From assembly GCA_032716605.1 (NCBI GenBank), contig CM064480.1, positions 46,803,372 through 46,867,371 of the forward strand: DNA of 64,000 bases, in the 5' to 3' direction. The notes under the pieces are model-generated. The model saw only the letters and a program-made list of their open reading frames with translations. It was not told the DNA's origin and did no database searches. Position numbers and translations under genes: made by a program. The stretch is from Paralithodes platypus (Eukaryota; Arthropoda; Malacostraca; Decapoda; Lithodidae). Positions 21,932-32,235 of the stretch are shown here, piece by piece. Position 1 is the first letter of the stretch. Every line of letters begins with the position of its first letter.

Positions 21932-22192
21932 ATGGAATGGACAAGGGAACTAGTATTGCATCTAATAGACTGTTATCGCTTCCATTCCATACTCTGGGAT
22001 CCCACTAACCTTGATTATAACTATCAAATGAAGACTTGTGATGTGTGGAAGGAGATTAGTGAGGAGATAGATGTGTACGGAATTAAAGTTTTGAAGAAGG
22101 TAGAGACTCAAACTGGTCAATTTAGAAGGGAAGTGAAGAAAATGAAGGGTAAATGGGGAATTGGAACAGAAGTGATATACTGTATAAACTAA
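21932..22192 (+). CDS. MADF-domain fragment (possible exon)
   Basis: The 86-codon frame fits a MADF (Myb/SANT-like) DNA-binding domain: an N-terminal helix with LVLHLIDCYRFHSILWDP, DVWKEISEEI in the middle and FRREVKKMKG at the end, close to the full domain length of about 80-90 residues. A GGTAAATG donor-like site follows KKMK at about 22,147, so the domain may be one exon of a longer gene. MADF proteins include host transcription factors and partners of Harbinger-type transposases. No transposase or second exon was found nearby, and the start codon is uncertain. Confidence 0.55.
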   Translation: MEWTRELVLHLIDCYRFHSILWDPTNLDYNYQMKTCDVWKEISEEIDVYGIKVLKKVETQTGQFRREVKKMKGKWGIGTEVIYCIN

Positions 22193-22312
22193 TTGGTTTG
22201 CCTTCAAGAGCTTAACCTTCCTGTTGCACAAAATTAAACCCCGCTCAACGTCAGATGCTGGAATGGAGGTGAGTAAAGTGGCATACATAGTTAACTTTTA
22301 TTATACCCAATC

Positions 22313-22529
22313 ACAGACTACAGTAGTTCTGGATTGGACACGAACAATGAACTTTGCAGTAAGGGACCAAAAATCGGAGAACGAACCCCCTAGTTGGAAC
22401 CTGGAAACCGCGAAAATGTCACATTTTCTCAGTTTCGAGGTTCGAACTTGGGGGTTCGTTTTCCGATTCTGGGTCCTTTACTGCAAAGTTCCATTTTCGT
22501 GTCCAGTCCAGATTTGCTGTAGTCTATGG
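22313..22529. mobile_element. Hairpin MITE with ~95-bp arms
   Basis: The left arm (CAGACTACAG...GGACACGAA...CTTTGCAGTAA...GAACGAACCCCC) is inverted on the right (GGGGGTTCGTT...TTACTGCAAAG...TTCGTGTCC...GTAGTCTATG), with only a short loop. RNA from it would fold into one long hairpin. Confidence 0.8.
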
Positions 22530-22859
22530 TACAGCCCATTGATGGTTATTTGCGCTGTAGGTGGATGTGTGTATATACAATATACATCTAAAAGGGGCAC
22601 TAGCTCCTGTACACAGATGTGGAGTGTAAATAAGTTTGAAACATATTCGGAGCGTGTTTGCATCAGTGTGAAGCTTTTTAGTCCGGCTTGTTTACGAACG
22701 TGTTTGTGGCATGTTTTTCGAAGCATGCTCCTGACATGTTCCTAGCATTGTTTCGGGTAATGTTTCAGGTTCCGTGTGAACGCGGCCTAAGGCATATATC
22801 GTGGCCTTAACACTACCTGGGCTAATTGGGCTTTTGACTGATTTTTTTTTATCGAAAAT
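22530..22859. other. Repeat-like sequence ahead of the RTE fragment
   Basis: Multiple TGTTTG / CATGTT / GTTCGAA-like words, ending GTGTGAACGCGGCCTAAGG at 22,772-22,790, look like a decayed MITE. No ORF is supported. Confidence 0.35.
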
Positions 22860-23107
22860 GTACACATTTAACTTGTTTATGGGCTTGGGTGAGCATTTGG
22901 TGAGGGTGTACGAGAGCGAGGTGGAGGGACAGAGGGGGAGAGGTAGACCGAATATGAGGTGGAAGGATGGAGTGAGGAACTACATGAACGAAGGTGGTGC
23001 TGGATGGGGGGAGGGGCGTCGACTGACTGGGGACAGAAGTGCATGGGGGCGGTTCGTTCGTGGCCACCCCTTCGGGGATCACGGCGTCAGGCAATAGATA
23101 GATAGAT
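22860..23107 (+). mobile_element. 5'-truncated RTE-clade LINE, 3' end with (GATA)n tail
   Basis: The frame encodes VRVYESEVEGQRGRGRPNMRWKDGV..., the C-terminal signature of RTE-clade ORF2 proteins, and stops at GDHGVRQ. TAGATAGATAGATAGG follows directly, matching the short tandem tails of RTE elements. Only about 70 codons remain, so it is a dead 3' fragment. Confidence 0.75.
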
Positions 23108-24032
23108 AGGCTGTGGATAACAGGAGGTAAATATTAACTTTTTCATAGTAATTATTTGTCCATTTGCGCCGCTACTGACCGATATAGGAATGAAGTACGG
23201 TATATGACACATTTATAGAAGCCATATAAATTGATGAGTGTGCTGTGAAACCGGATCTAGAATAATACCGAGCATTGCTTTTCTTGAAGGAATTATGGGA
23301 AGGTGTTCTTGTTAGCTTAGGTGACAAACTAATATAAATTGCTCGAAAATAGCAAAAACAAACAAAATCCTCTCTAATAATTACACAACATTTTATAATA
23401 ACCCACAAGAAATCGATTCAGATAGCATTCAAGTATGATATCCATCCCAAACAGAATCGAATCTTCTCGTTAACTCTTTACCTGCTATTTATATTTGGGA
23501 GGTTCATTGTTCTGTTCGAGGGTTTGCGTTGTGCAGGGATTGTTTTCTTAGAGTGTGCCTTGCTGATTTGTTTACTCTAATATTTCCGGATTAATATATT
23601 TGATACAATTTACTATGATATATAATTCGTATTATCCCTTAATCCCTTCAGTTTTCGATGGTGCTGGCTATCGATAATTAGACAATTTTATTCAGATTGG
23701 AAAGGAACTTCATAATAAAGCGTAAAACTGTCTTAATTAATCCTCCAACTAAAACAGTTATTCCGAAGATGAATCAAAGCATGGAAGGATACAAAATATA
23801 ATAAATAATGGCGTGGTCGTTAGTGTTGGCACTCTGTTGAAGGTGGTGGTAAGATTAATATACAGTACTGTACTTTGTACAGTGTAGAGATATTGACACA
23901 CGCATTGAAATGTGCGCGATACAATGTATTTTATTTATTCTTGTATATATTACGTGACACGAGTAGATAGCATATATTGCGTTAATTTCAAAGCAGATTA
24001 GATTACTGATAACATAATAGCATTAGTTATAT
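23108..24032. other. AT-rich non-coding DNA with a possible P4-like MITE
   Basis: From about 23,640 (TTAATCCCTTCAG) the words GATGGTGCTGGC, TTAGACAATTTTATTCAG and GGAAAGGAACTTC parallel the P4 MITE at 6,623, suggesting an old diverged copy ending near 23,850. Nothing else is recognisable. Confidence 0.35.
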
Positions 24033-26123
24033 GTACAGTCTGTCAAAGATCCAGCTGACCCACCTTCGCAGATATATCTGGCAATACTTGGTGTAGTAAG
24101 GAGGCTTTTGTGTACAGGGATTGTGATTGGTCGAGCTGATTTCGCCTATATCAGTGTCAGAAGACATATTAAACAAGGCAAAGGAAACAAATAGCCTAAT
24201 GCAAATGTATACATCGCAATATATGATCATGAAATGTCACCATAAGTTCGTAGATATGTTTAAACAATTTAGCACATTATATTGATTGGTTGGCAACGCA
24301 TATAAAACCCGTTGGCTGCCACAACTTACTCGAGTGTCAAGAATATGTATTTGTGTTTTAATGTTGGCTGCATCATGGAGGTATTTGTCTTCACAATGTG
24401 AACATTGCATAATGTAATTTGCCGTAATATGCGGGACAGACACAGGTGACCCAGTACTGGCTAGTGGTATCCCTGCATAGCAGCGAAAGGGTGTGTGCAG
24501 AGTTAAATTATTAGCTGCACTTCTCACCAATGATTGTTTATAAAAATATTTGCCCACTTTCAAGAGCGTACGGGCAGGCAAAGGGGAAGGTCCTGGGCTA
24601 GGGCTAGGCCTAGGCCTAGACTGACCTACGAAACTTGGCGAAGGGGTTGGCTCTAGCACACTTGGAAGTTCAATAGCACCTTCCTGAACCACTTCCACAT
24701 CAGGATCATCACGACTGTCTCCCCCCTCAAATACATCTACATTGTCGTCCTCTCCAAAGCCAATGAAATCGTCAACTTCGCTTCCTCTTGTAATACATTT
24801 TTGTTTGTCCACCAAGCTTTCGCCACTGCTCAGTTCATGTTCAACGTTAAAAAGTTCTCGCTGTATAGCACTGTCACTCAACAAACGTTTAACTTTCTTT
24901 CGTTGAGCTTTCTTCTCGGTTGGAACAGGCGTCGAAGTTGCAAGTTGGGTATCAGTGGGGCGCGCAGGAGGTTGCACAGAATCGGACGCATCGGAATTAA
25001 TGATTTCACTATAAATCGCTATGGCGGCCGCATAGGAACTGATAACGGTAGTAGTTGAGGCTTGGTGGCGCTGCGATCGCCCCTGCAAAGTAAAATTTGG
25101 CCACGCTTTTTTTTTAAGCACGCTTTCAAACATAGGACTTTTAAAAGGACACCCGGGGTCCGGCCCATCTGCTGCGGCGTCCTTATAAAAGGACACCCGG
25201 GCTGGAATGGTTAAAACTGTTTACGTAATAATAATCTAAAATGTAATATACAATATATGGATTAATCAACAATACTGTATAATCGTACTGTTGTTAATTA
25301 TTTGTATATTTACATATAAAATAGAATGCAGTTATTATGCAATAGAGTATTTAGTTCCACAAATTGTGACTGTTTAATACCACTGTCATTTGTTACCATG
25401 TCTATTGAGGTATTATATAACCTTAAGTGTAGGTTAATACACATATTTTTCAGTCTGAATTAACGTTGTCTCAGATATTTACGTCAAAGCAATGGTTATA
25501 TTCAGCAATTGTCATATGAATTCGCCATGCATTAGGTGATGTGCGTAGGTAATGAAGAACTTAAACATGAACAACAACAATAACTGATATTTGGCGAATA
25601 TTTATTTCAATTAATACTGGAGGAGGCCTATGGGTGTCTCTCTCTCTCTCCACGCTCCTTTATGTCGGTCTTTATGCCTCGCATTGTCTCTCCCTGTCTT
25701 ATAGTAAGGTGTTATTAATAACATTGTAATACTATAGGCAGTTAGTAGAACAACAAATACCCACGTTAGTGTTTTACCTCCAACCCCCCCCCCCCCCCCC
25801 CACCCTTCCCACACAAACACACACGCAAAATCGTTCGCCGCTATTTAATGATACCACCTGTCATTATAGTGTCAATTTGTTTAAGAACATCTACGAACAT
25901 TTGGAGAAATTTCATTATATTATATAGCAATTTATGCATTTGTATTACAGATATGTTTCACTTGTCTGGTTAAATAATATATGGTATGACACTGATATAG
26001 CCAACACAGATCTACCAATCACAATCTCTGTAGGACACGCCTCTTTACTACACCAAGTATTGCCAGATACAACTGTGAGTTCCAGAGCGAGGGTGGGTCA
26101 GCTGGGTCTTTGACAGACTGTAC
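24033..26123. mobile_element. 2.1-kb DNA element with ~140-bp terminal inverted repeats
   Basis: The left end GTACAGTCTGTCAAAGATCC, and the sequence to TATCAGTGTCA (24,160), is matched in inverted orientation at 25,987-26,123. Visible agreement is high, with one short indel near GATATATCTGG / GTTGTATCTGG. Inside lie an unknown ORF (24,237-25,196, minus), a poly-C run (25,786-25,801) and AT-rich DNA. No target duplication was found, partly because another element abuts the right end. The superfamily is undetermined. Confidence 0.7.
24237..25196 (-). CDS. Unknown 319-codon ORF inside the long-TIR element
   Basis: A single open frame, GC-richer than its surroundings. The translation has an N-terminal Ala/Ser/Thr-rich region, a basic stretch (EKKAQRKKVKRLL, near residues 95-107), an acidic segment (DDFIGFGEDDNVDVF, then DDPDVEVV, near 145-170), a Pro/Ser-rich linker (RPRPSPSPGPSP) and a C-terminal part with a CSHCEDKYLH motif. 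I recognise no transposase catalytic motif. A basic-acidic-proline layout is common at the N-terminus of transposase-linked proteins, but this is not evidence of function. The first codons lie in a repeated AAAAGGACACCCGGG segment, so the true start may be further in. Confidence 0.4.
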   Translation of the reverse strand: MSFYKDAAADGPDPGCPFKSPMFESVLKKKAWPNFTLQGRSQRHQASTTTVISSYAAAIAIYSEIINSDASDSVQPPARPTDTQLATSTPVPTEKKAQRKKVKRLLSDSAIQRELFNVEHELSSGESLVDKQKCITRGSEVDDFIGFGEDDNVDVFEGGDSRDDPDVEVVQEGAIELPSVLEPTPSPSFVGQSRPRPSPSPGPSPLPARTLLKVGKYFYKQSLVRSAANNLTLHTPFRCYAGIPLASTGSPVSVPHITANYIMQCSHCEDKYLHDAANIKTQIHILDTRVSCGSQRVLYALPTNQYNVLNCLNISTNLW

Positions 26124-26125
26124 AG

Positions 26126-27449
26126 GGTGGTGCAGACTTTGGTTACCCGCCAGGTAGAGATTGGCGACACTGCCTTTCTACACCTCTGTGTAACCAAACG
26201 GTAAGCTGTGACGTGAGCCTTTCCGATGGATAACTTAATTGAATAATATTTTCATAACTAGTATATACATTACTTTGCATAATGGCCCATCAAACGCAAA
26301 ATAGATAGTAGCAGCTATTGGTATTTCTAAAAGTTCCAATACTAATAAACATATGGGAATAATGATGAGAATAAGACAAAATACGCACAATAATGATTTA
26401 TTAACTTTGTATTATAGGCGGTTTTTCGTTTATTTTCGGAATGTTTCTATAATTAAAAAAAGTTGCATGAAGTAAATACCTACGACCAGAAGACGAAGTT
26501 GTTCTTAGAATTGTTGTAAGTGTCTTAGGCTATTTTCTATTATTTTCAACTTATAATATAGTTTATTCAGTTAGTTTGTGATATCATATAATTATCATGT
26601 CACATATTACCAAAGTAGGCTATAATAATTATAAAGTCGGTAATTTAGTAAATAAGAAACTTACAATAATTTTGAAAACCTCATCATCTTCAGGACACAT
26701 GTATCTACCTAATACAAGTGCTTTGAACTGTATATAACTTCGGAAATTCATCAGTGTACCGTCTAAAAAAAGAACAGAAAATACTGGTATTGTGTGTATT
26801 TCATCTCACACTCTTCCTTATTGAAATACCGGTACGTATATTTGTATTGCAACTTTTAGCAATACCAGTAGCTTCTACTACCTAGTCTGCGTTACAAATT
26901 ATACAAATTATACAAAACATTTATGTAATTTTTATGAACATATTTTTTGTTTAAATAGATTATCCATCAGATGAATCACGCAGCTTAACGGGGCTCACCT
27001 CGCTTTTTTTCTCCCCCTCTCTTTGGCTTGTATCCATTGGGCCCCATTCAGCCTACTGTTCTAAGATGCTTACCTCCATCCAGGTGTCAATATTTTCCTG
27101 GCGAGCGGCAGCGAGCCAGCATATATATATTTTGTTTTGACAGCGAGCTAAATTTGTACATTTTTCGATAGAAAAAAAAATCCGGCAAAGCCGGATTTCT
27201 CCATACAATACTGGCTCGCTATCGCTCGCCAGGAAGAAATTGACACCTGGATGAGGATAAAAGTCTTAAAACAGTTGGCTGAATGGGGCCGAATGGATAC
27301 AAGCTAGAGAAAGAGAGAAAAACAGAAAAAAAAGCAAAAAAAAGCAGGTGACTCCCTTAATTACCGTTTGGCTACACAGAGGTATAGAAAGGCAGTGTTG
27401 ACCATTTCTGGCAGATGGTACTGTACGTCACCGATTTCTGCACCACGTC
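26126..27449. mobile_element. Second TIR element, abutting the first
   Basis: GGTGGTGCAGACTTTGGTTAC...CACTGCCTTTCTACACCTCTG...AAACGGTAA (26,127-26,205) is inverted at 27,361-27,449 (TTACCGTTTGG...CAGAGG...GGCAGTG...TCTGCACCACG). The interior is AT-rich, without a coding frame, and includes a nested F1 foldback element. The arms differ by an indel of about 12 bp. Confidence 0.6.
26985..27360. mobile_element. TTAA foldback element, family F1, copy b
   Basis: The ends are TTAACGGGGCTCACC and GGTGACTCCCTTAA. Long inverted arms contain GGCTTGTATCCATTGGGCCCC, CCTGGCGAGCGGCAGCGAGCC and complements; the centre holds a small palindrome TCCGGCAAAGCCGGA. It is nested in the TIR element at 26,126-27,449 and is non-coding. 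Confidence 0.8.
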
Positions 27450-27548
27450 GCTATATATATTTTTGTGTTTATTTGTTGAGGCTAAAAGGAGCGTTGCACA
27501 GCCAAAATCAATGTACGTTATTACTCCACCATTAGCACTTAGTCAAAT

Positions 27549-28069
27549 ATGAAAACGTTTATACATTATATAATACTATTCATAATAATGTTTATACATT
27601 ATATAATACTATTCATAATAATGTTTATACATTATATAATACTATTCATAATAATGTTTATACATTATATATACTATTCATAATAATGTTTATACATTAT
27701 ATAATACTATTCATAATAATGTTTATATCATAATAATGTTTATACATTATATAATACTATTCATAATAATGTTTATACATTATATAATACTATTCATAAT
27801 AATGTTTATACATTATATAATACTATTCATAATAATGTTTATACATTATATAATACTATTCATAATAATGTTTATACATTATATAATACTATTCATAATA
27901 ATGTTTATACATTATATAATACTATTCATAATAATGTTTATACATTATATAATACTATTCATAATAATGTTTATACATTATATAATACTATTCATAATAA
28001 TGTTTATACATTATATAATACTATTCATAATAATGTTTATACATTATATAATACTATTCATAATAATGT
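27549..28069. repeat. 33-bp minisatellite, about 15 copies
   Basis: The unit AATAATGTTTATACATTATA plus TAATACTATTCAT repeats with almost no change. One unit near 27,670 lacks a base and one near 27,722 is truncated. Since 33 is divisible by three, it reads open as MFIHYIILFII repeated ten times, an artefact of the period. Confidence 0.95.
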
Positions 28070-29095
28070 TTTTTGTTGAGAAATATTGACTAATTTATAC
28101 TTTGTGTATCCATCATTGTATAATGTAATAATATTTAGCTTTCAAAAGTAGTGAAAGATGACAGTCTTTGAAGGGGATTACTGCCTTCTGGGTGTATTTT
28201 GATTTGCGTATTAAGTTATTGAAACATGTTTGCTGTGAATGACAACACTTACACAATATTGATATAGTTTTGGTGGGGCTTATATAAATAAAACGCTATT
28301 TTCTGCTTAGTGTTGACATTTTGAATAACAATGCATCAATCATACCATAAATGTCTATGCACTTGCATATACAATTATTTCATTACTAAAGCAGCGTGTC
28401 AATATAGTTTCAACTCGTCACTGGCATCCCTACATATTCGCCTATTTAAATGTATTGTTGAAACAGAAAATATTTGTTCTACACCACTTACTGATTCCAA
28501 TAAATATCGCTAATTAGGATCATTATTGATGGCGTATCAAAGGGATTTACTGTAACCATTATCCCGTTTAATGCCCAACATAATTATTATGTATGAAGGT
28601 TGATATAAATTTTCGTTTTTACAATTTTATCTCGACACTTATTACACTACCCTTATATCTTACTCAGATTATTATAATTATATATTGCATATGTTTGCAT
28701 GCTTCAATTAATAATAAATAAATAACAAATAACTGACCCCATATTAAAGTAAAAATTATGTCTATGTTTGTCCACTTAATATCACTATCATTACTAGTAC
28801 TATGTTCTTAGATTATGATAATCGCATACCATCAGTATCATACATTATAATAACGCTAAATCAAAAGAAACTACAGTATATATATTCTTCCGCAGTAGAA
28901 AATTAGATTCTATCGTAATGAATGCAGCACCCCACTAACATTACAGATCACCATGAAAAATAACGAAGCACCAATTATATCCTGCAGCCAAGACTTATAA
29001 TTAGATGAAGGACGTAAGAATAAAGGAAGGTGATAAACAGACGGGAATGATATGGCTGTAATGACTTGAATGGGAGGGATGAGGAAGTATATCAG
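28070..29095. other. AT-rich non-coding DNA
   Basis: No ORF above background, no repeat and no RNA gene seen. Confidence 0.5.
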
Positions 29096-29455
29096 GTAAA
29101 GGGACCCAACCTCACTTGTTTATCTTTCTCTCCCTCTCTCTTTGGCTTGTATCCATTCACCCCCATTCAGCCTACTGTTTTAAGACGTTTATCCCCATCC
29201 AGGCGTCAATATTTTCCTGGCGAGCGGTAGCGAGCCAGCATATATATATATTTGTTATGAGAGCAAGCTAAATTTGTACATTTTTTCGATAGACAAATTT
29301 CTCCGGCGAAGCCGGATTTCTCCATACACAAATCGACACCTGGATGGGTATAAACTTCGTAAAATAGTTGGCTGAATGGGGCCGAATGGATACAAGCCAG
29401 GGAAAGAGAGAAAAGGAGAGAAAGATAAAAAAAAAAAGCCGGTGACCCCCCTTAA
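29096..29455. mobile_element. TTAA foldback element, family F1, copy c
   Basis: The right end GGTGACCCCCCTTAA is intact (29,441-29,455); the left end reads GTAAAGGGACCC, with TTAA changed to GTAA. Arms carry GGCTTGTATCCATTC, CCTGGCGAGCGGTAGCGAGCC and a central TCCGGCGAAGCCGGA palindrome. Confidence 0.75.
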
Positions 29456-29505
29456 TGTAATGGATGGTATTAGCTCGGTCATAATGCTTCGATTTCTGGA
29501 CGTGC

Positions 29506-29549
<44 letters not shown>

Positions 29550-29771
29550 ATATCACCCATGGAATTAAACGGTCACGGATCCAAATGGTCGCAGACCAGT
29601 ACGGGCACAAACCGAATATGCCGACCCTGACTTGCCTATTATATCGTCTTCCTGTCAGTTGAAATGGTAGACTTTTATTTGCATATGTTTTCTTGCTTTA
29701 GAATTCCAATTTATACCAGACTTTGCTGCCAGTAGCAAGAAAGATAACATACAGAAAAAATAGCACGTTCT

Positions 29772-30405
29772 TTTATCTATCTATTGCCCGACGCCTAACT
29801 CCTGTTGAGGGTGACCAACACAAAATGCCCCAGGTTGATCTATTCCACATGAGGACAATCCGTGCCAGTTTATGAAGGACTTACAGGACTGAATACTCAA
29901 CTTAAGGGGAGGTATTTAGTTTGTTCCCTACTTTTTCATCAAGCTTAAAATTACATCCCCTAGACCCCCTTTCAAGATAAATTTGTACAATTTTCGGTAG
30001 AAAAATGTCCAGGCCGGAGGCCGGTTGCTCTTAAATTACAGGCTCGCTATCGCTCGCCAGGAAAAATCGACACCTTAACGTCACGAAAGGTCTTAAAATT
30101 GACAGAAATGGGGCAAATTGTCTTAACATATCCAAACTACTAGGGCGAAAGTCTTAAAATCTCAAAAGCAATGGGGCTAAACATGAGGGAGAAAGGGGTC
30201 CAGAAAAAAATCCCTCAAGTGGATATCTCCCCTTAAAGACCGTTCGACTCAAAGGCCTTCTATGTATTTTTAGCACATTTTCTATAATGGTGGGCGGCTA
30301 GTTCATCCACCCTTAGGTAAGCAGTAAAATGTATTTAAGAATGTCTCCCCTAGATGGGTTGCCGACCAAGGAGGACGAGTCCCATCCACCCGGAAAAACA
30401 CGCTA
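29772..30405 (-). mobile_element. RTE-tailed non-autonomous retroelement, complete copy
   Basis: Read on the minus strand it begins GCGTGTTTTTCCGGGTGG, passes through CTCCTTGGTCGGCAACCC, CTGGACCCCTTTCTCCC, CCTGGCGAGCGATAGCGAGCC and GGCCTGGACATTTTTCTACC, and ends GTTAGGCGTCGGGCAATAGATAGATA. That end matches the 3' end of the RTE LINE at 23,050-23,107. It is non-coding; fragments lie at 6,895-7,725 and 9,570-10,562, and a second copy in LINE-C copy 2 at about 62,029-62,663. Confidence 0.7.
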
Positions 30406-30430
30406 AATTGTTAAATAATAATAGTAGAAA

Positions 30431-30950
30431 TTAGAAAATAGAAAATATAGACATAATAGCGCTAACTGAAACGTGGATTAATACAGAATCTAGGCATTTT
30501 TTAGCAGAATTTGATATTCCAGGATATAGTTTGTTTAAATATGACCGAACAAGTAAGAGGGGTGGCGGTATAGCAGTGTTTGTCAGGAGTACATTAAAAA
30601 GCTGTATTAAATCAGGTATTAGACTAAATAATGATAATGAAAGTGTTTGGGTAGAGGTTAACGAAGGTAGTGAGACCATAGTTATTGGAGTTATTTATAG
30701 ACCGCCTAATATGAGTAGAAATGGCGGAACATCGTTATGGGAGGAAATTAAAATAGCATCAAGGTTTAGCAAAGTGTGCATTATGGGGGATTTTAATTTT
30801 CCGAACATTGATTGGCAGCACCAAATAGGTGACTCCGATTCAGTAGAGTTTATTGAGGTAGTACAAGATAGTTTCTTATTTCAATTCATAGATACGCCGA
30901 CTAGAGGTATTAATATTCTTGATTTAGGTTTCAGTACAATGAACATATGA
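30431..30950 (+). pseudogene. LINE-C endonuclease domain
   Basis: The apurinic-type endonuclease reads IDIIALTETWIN at its start (catalytic Glu), RRGGGIAVFVR-like strands (here KRGGGIAVFVR), VIGVIYRPPN, and MGDFNFPNIDW (catalytic Asp-Phe-Asn). The N-terminal strand with its conserved Asn is missing or out of frame, where the RTE-tailed repeat adjoins. The frame stops at 30,948; the ISDHK-type end (GNSDHKS) follows in another frame near 30,985. Confidence 0.8.
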
Positions 30951-31039
30951 TAAATAATGTAGAGATTGGTGACCACCTAGGAAATAGCGATCATAAATCT
31001 AAGACCTTATAGGAAAAAAGAAAGGAATATATCGAAAGA

Positions 31040-32231
31040 TAAAGAAAGGCGAAAATCATTTACATATATACTATCAGACTCTATCAAGACAGGTCAAAAA
31101 GGAATCAGGAAAGCAAAAAGAAATTATGAAATAAGGATAGCCAGTGACTCAAAAAATAACCCTAAAGCTTTTTACCAACTATATAAATCTAAAGTTAGAG
31201 ATGTAATAGGCCCCCTAAAAACTTCAATAGGAGAAATAACAGAAAATGATTTAGAAATGTGCAGTATATTAAATAGTCAGTTTCTTTCCGTTTTCACTAA
31301 TGGAAATTTGGCACAGATTCCAGAAGTCAATATGGTATATAGTGATAGTATAGAAAATATAATAAGTACAGTTAGTATAAGTAGATATGATGTGCTTAAG
31401 GAAATTGACAGACTGAAACCTCAAAAATCGCCTGGTCCTGACGAGGTATATGCTAGAGTATTAAAAGAATGCAGAGATGAGTTAAGTAGCCCATTAGCAT
31501 TTTGATTTAACGAGTCATTAGAAACAGGTTTAGTTCCAGAAGCTTGGAAGCTTGCAAATGTAGTTCCGATCTTCAAAAAAGGTGATACATCGATAGCATC
31601 CAATTACCGTCCCATTAGTCTCACATCAATCATAGGAAAGTTGCTAGAGTCTATTATTGCTAGGAAAATTAGAAGCCACTTAGTAAAATTTAACTTAATA
31701 AAATCTTCTCAGCATGGATTCACTCAGGGACGTTCTTGCCTTACTAATTTGCTTAGCTTTTTCTCAGAGGTATATGAAGCAGTAGATAGTGACAATTCAT
31801 ATGATATTGTATATTTAGATTTCAGTAAAGCTTTCGACAGAGTCCCTCATGAGAGATTGATGAGAAAGGTTGAGGCACATGGAATAGGAGGGTCGTTGTT
31901 GGGATGGATTAGGTCATGGCTAATTGGTAGGAAACAGAGAGTCAGCATAAATGGTACCAAGTCAGAGTGGGGAGTAGTCAAAACTGGTGTCCCCCAGGGA
32001 TCGGTATTAGGTCCCCTGTTGTTTCTTATATACATAAATGACCTAGATTTAGGTATAACTAGTAGGATAAGTAAATTTGCAGACGATACTAAAATGGGGA
32101 GATCAATTGATTCAGATAGCGATATAGAGTGCCTCCAAAGGGATCTAGATACCTTACATGAATGGTCAGTAAATTGGCAGATGAAGTTTAACATTGACAA
32201 ATGCAAGGTATTAAAGATAGGGAAGATGTAA
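31040..32231 (+). pseudogene. LINE-C reverse transcriptase, N-terminal and palm part
   Basis: A linker (SIKTGQKGIRKAKRNYEIRI..., YQLYKSKVRDVIG) leads to EIDRLKPQKSPGPDEVYARV, PEAWKLANVVPIFKKGD, NYRPISLTSIIGKLLE, VYLDFSKAFDRVPH, GVPQGSVLGPLLFLIYIND and FADDTKMG (catalytic DD at about 32,080). These are reverse-transcriptase blocks 1-5 in order. A TGA at 31,503 interrupts the frame; upstream indels shift it. The frame is cut at 32,231 by the satellite array and resumes at about 34,431. Confidence 0.9.
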
Positions 32232-32235
32232 ACAA

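Noticed and set aside
27736..28089. A 117-codon ORF of repeated MFIHYIILFII, membrane-like
   Set aside because: It is the 33-bp minisatellite read in frame; the period is a multiple of three and nothing else supports a gene.
29376..29630. ORFs with RERERERE repeats (also 61,632-61,919)
   Set aside because: They are read-through of (GA)n microsatellites at the start of LINE-C.
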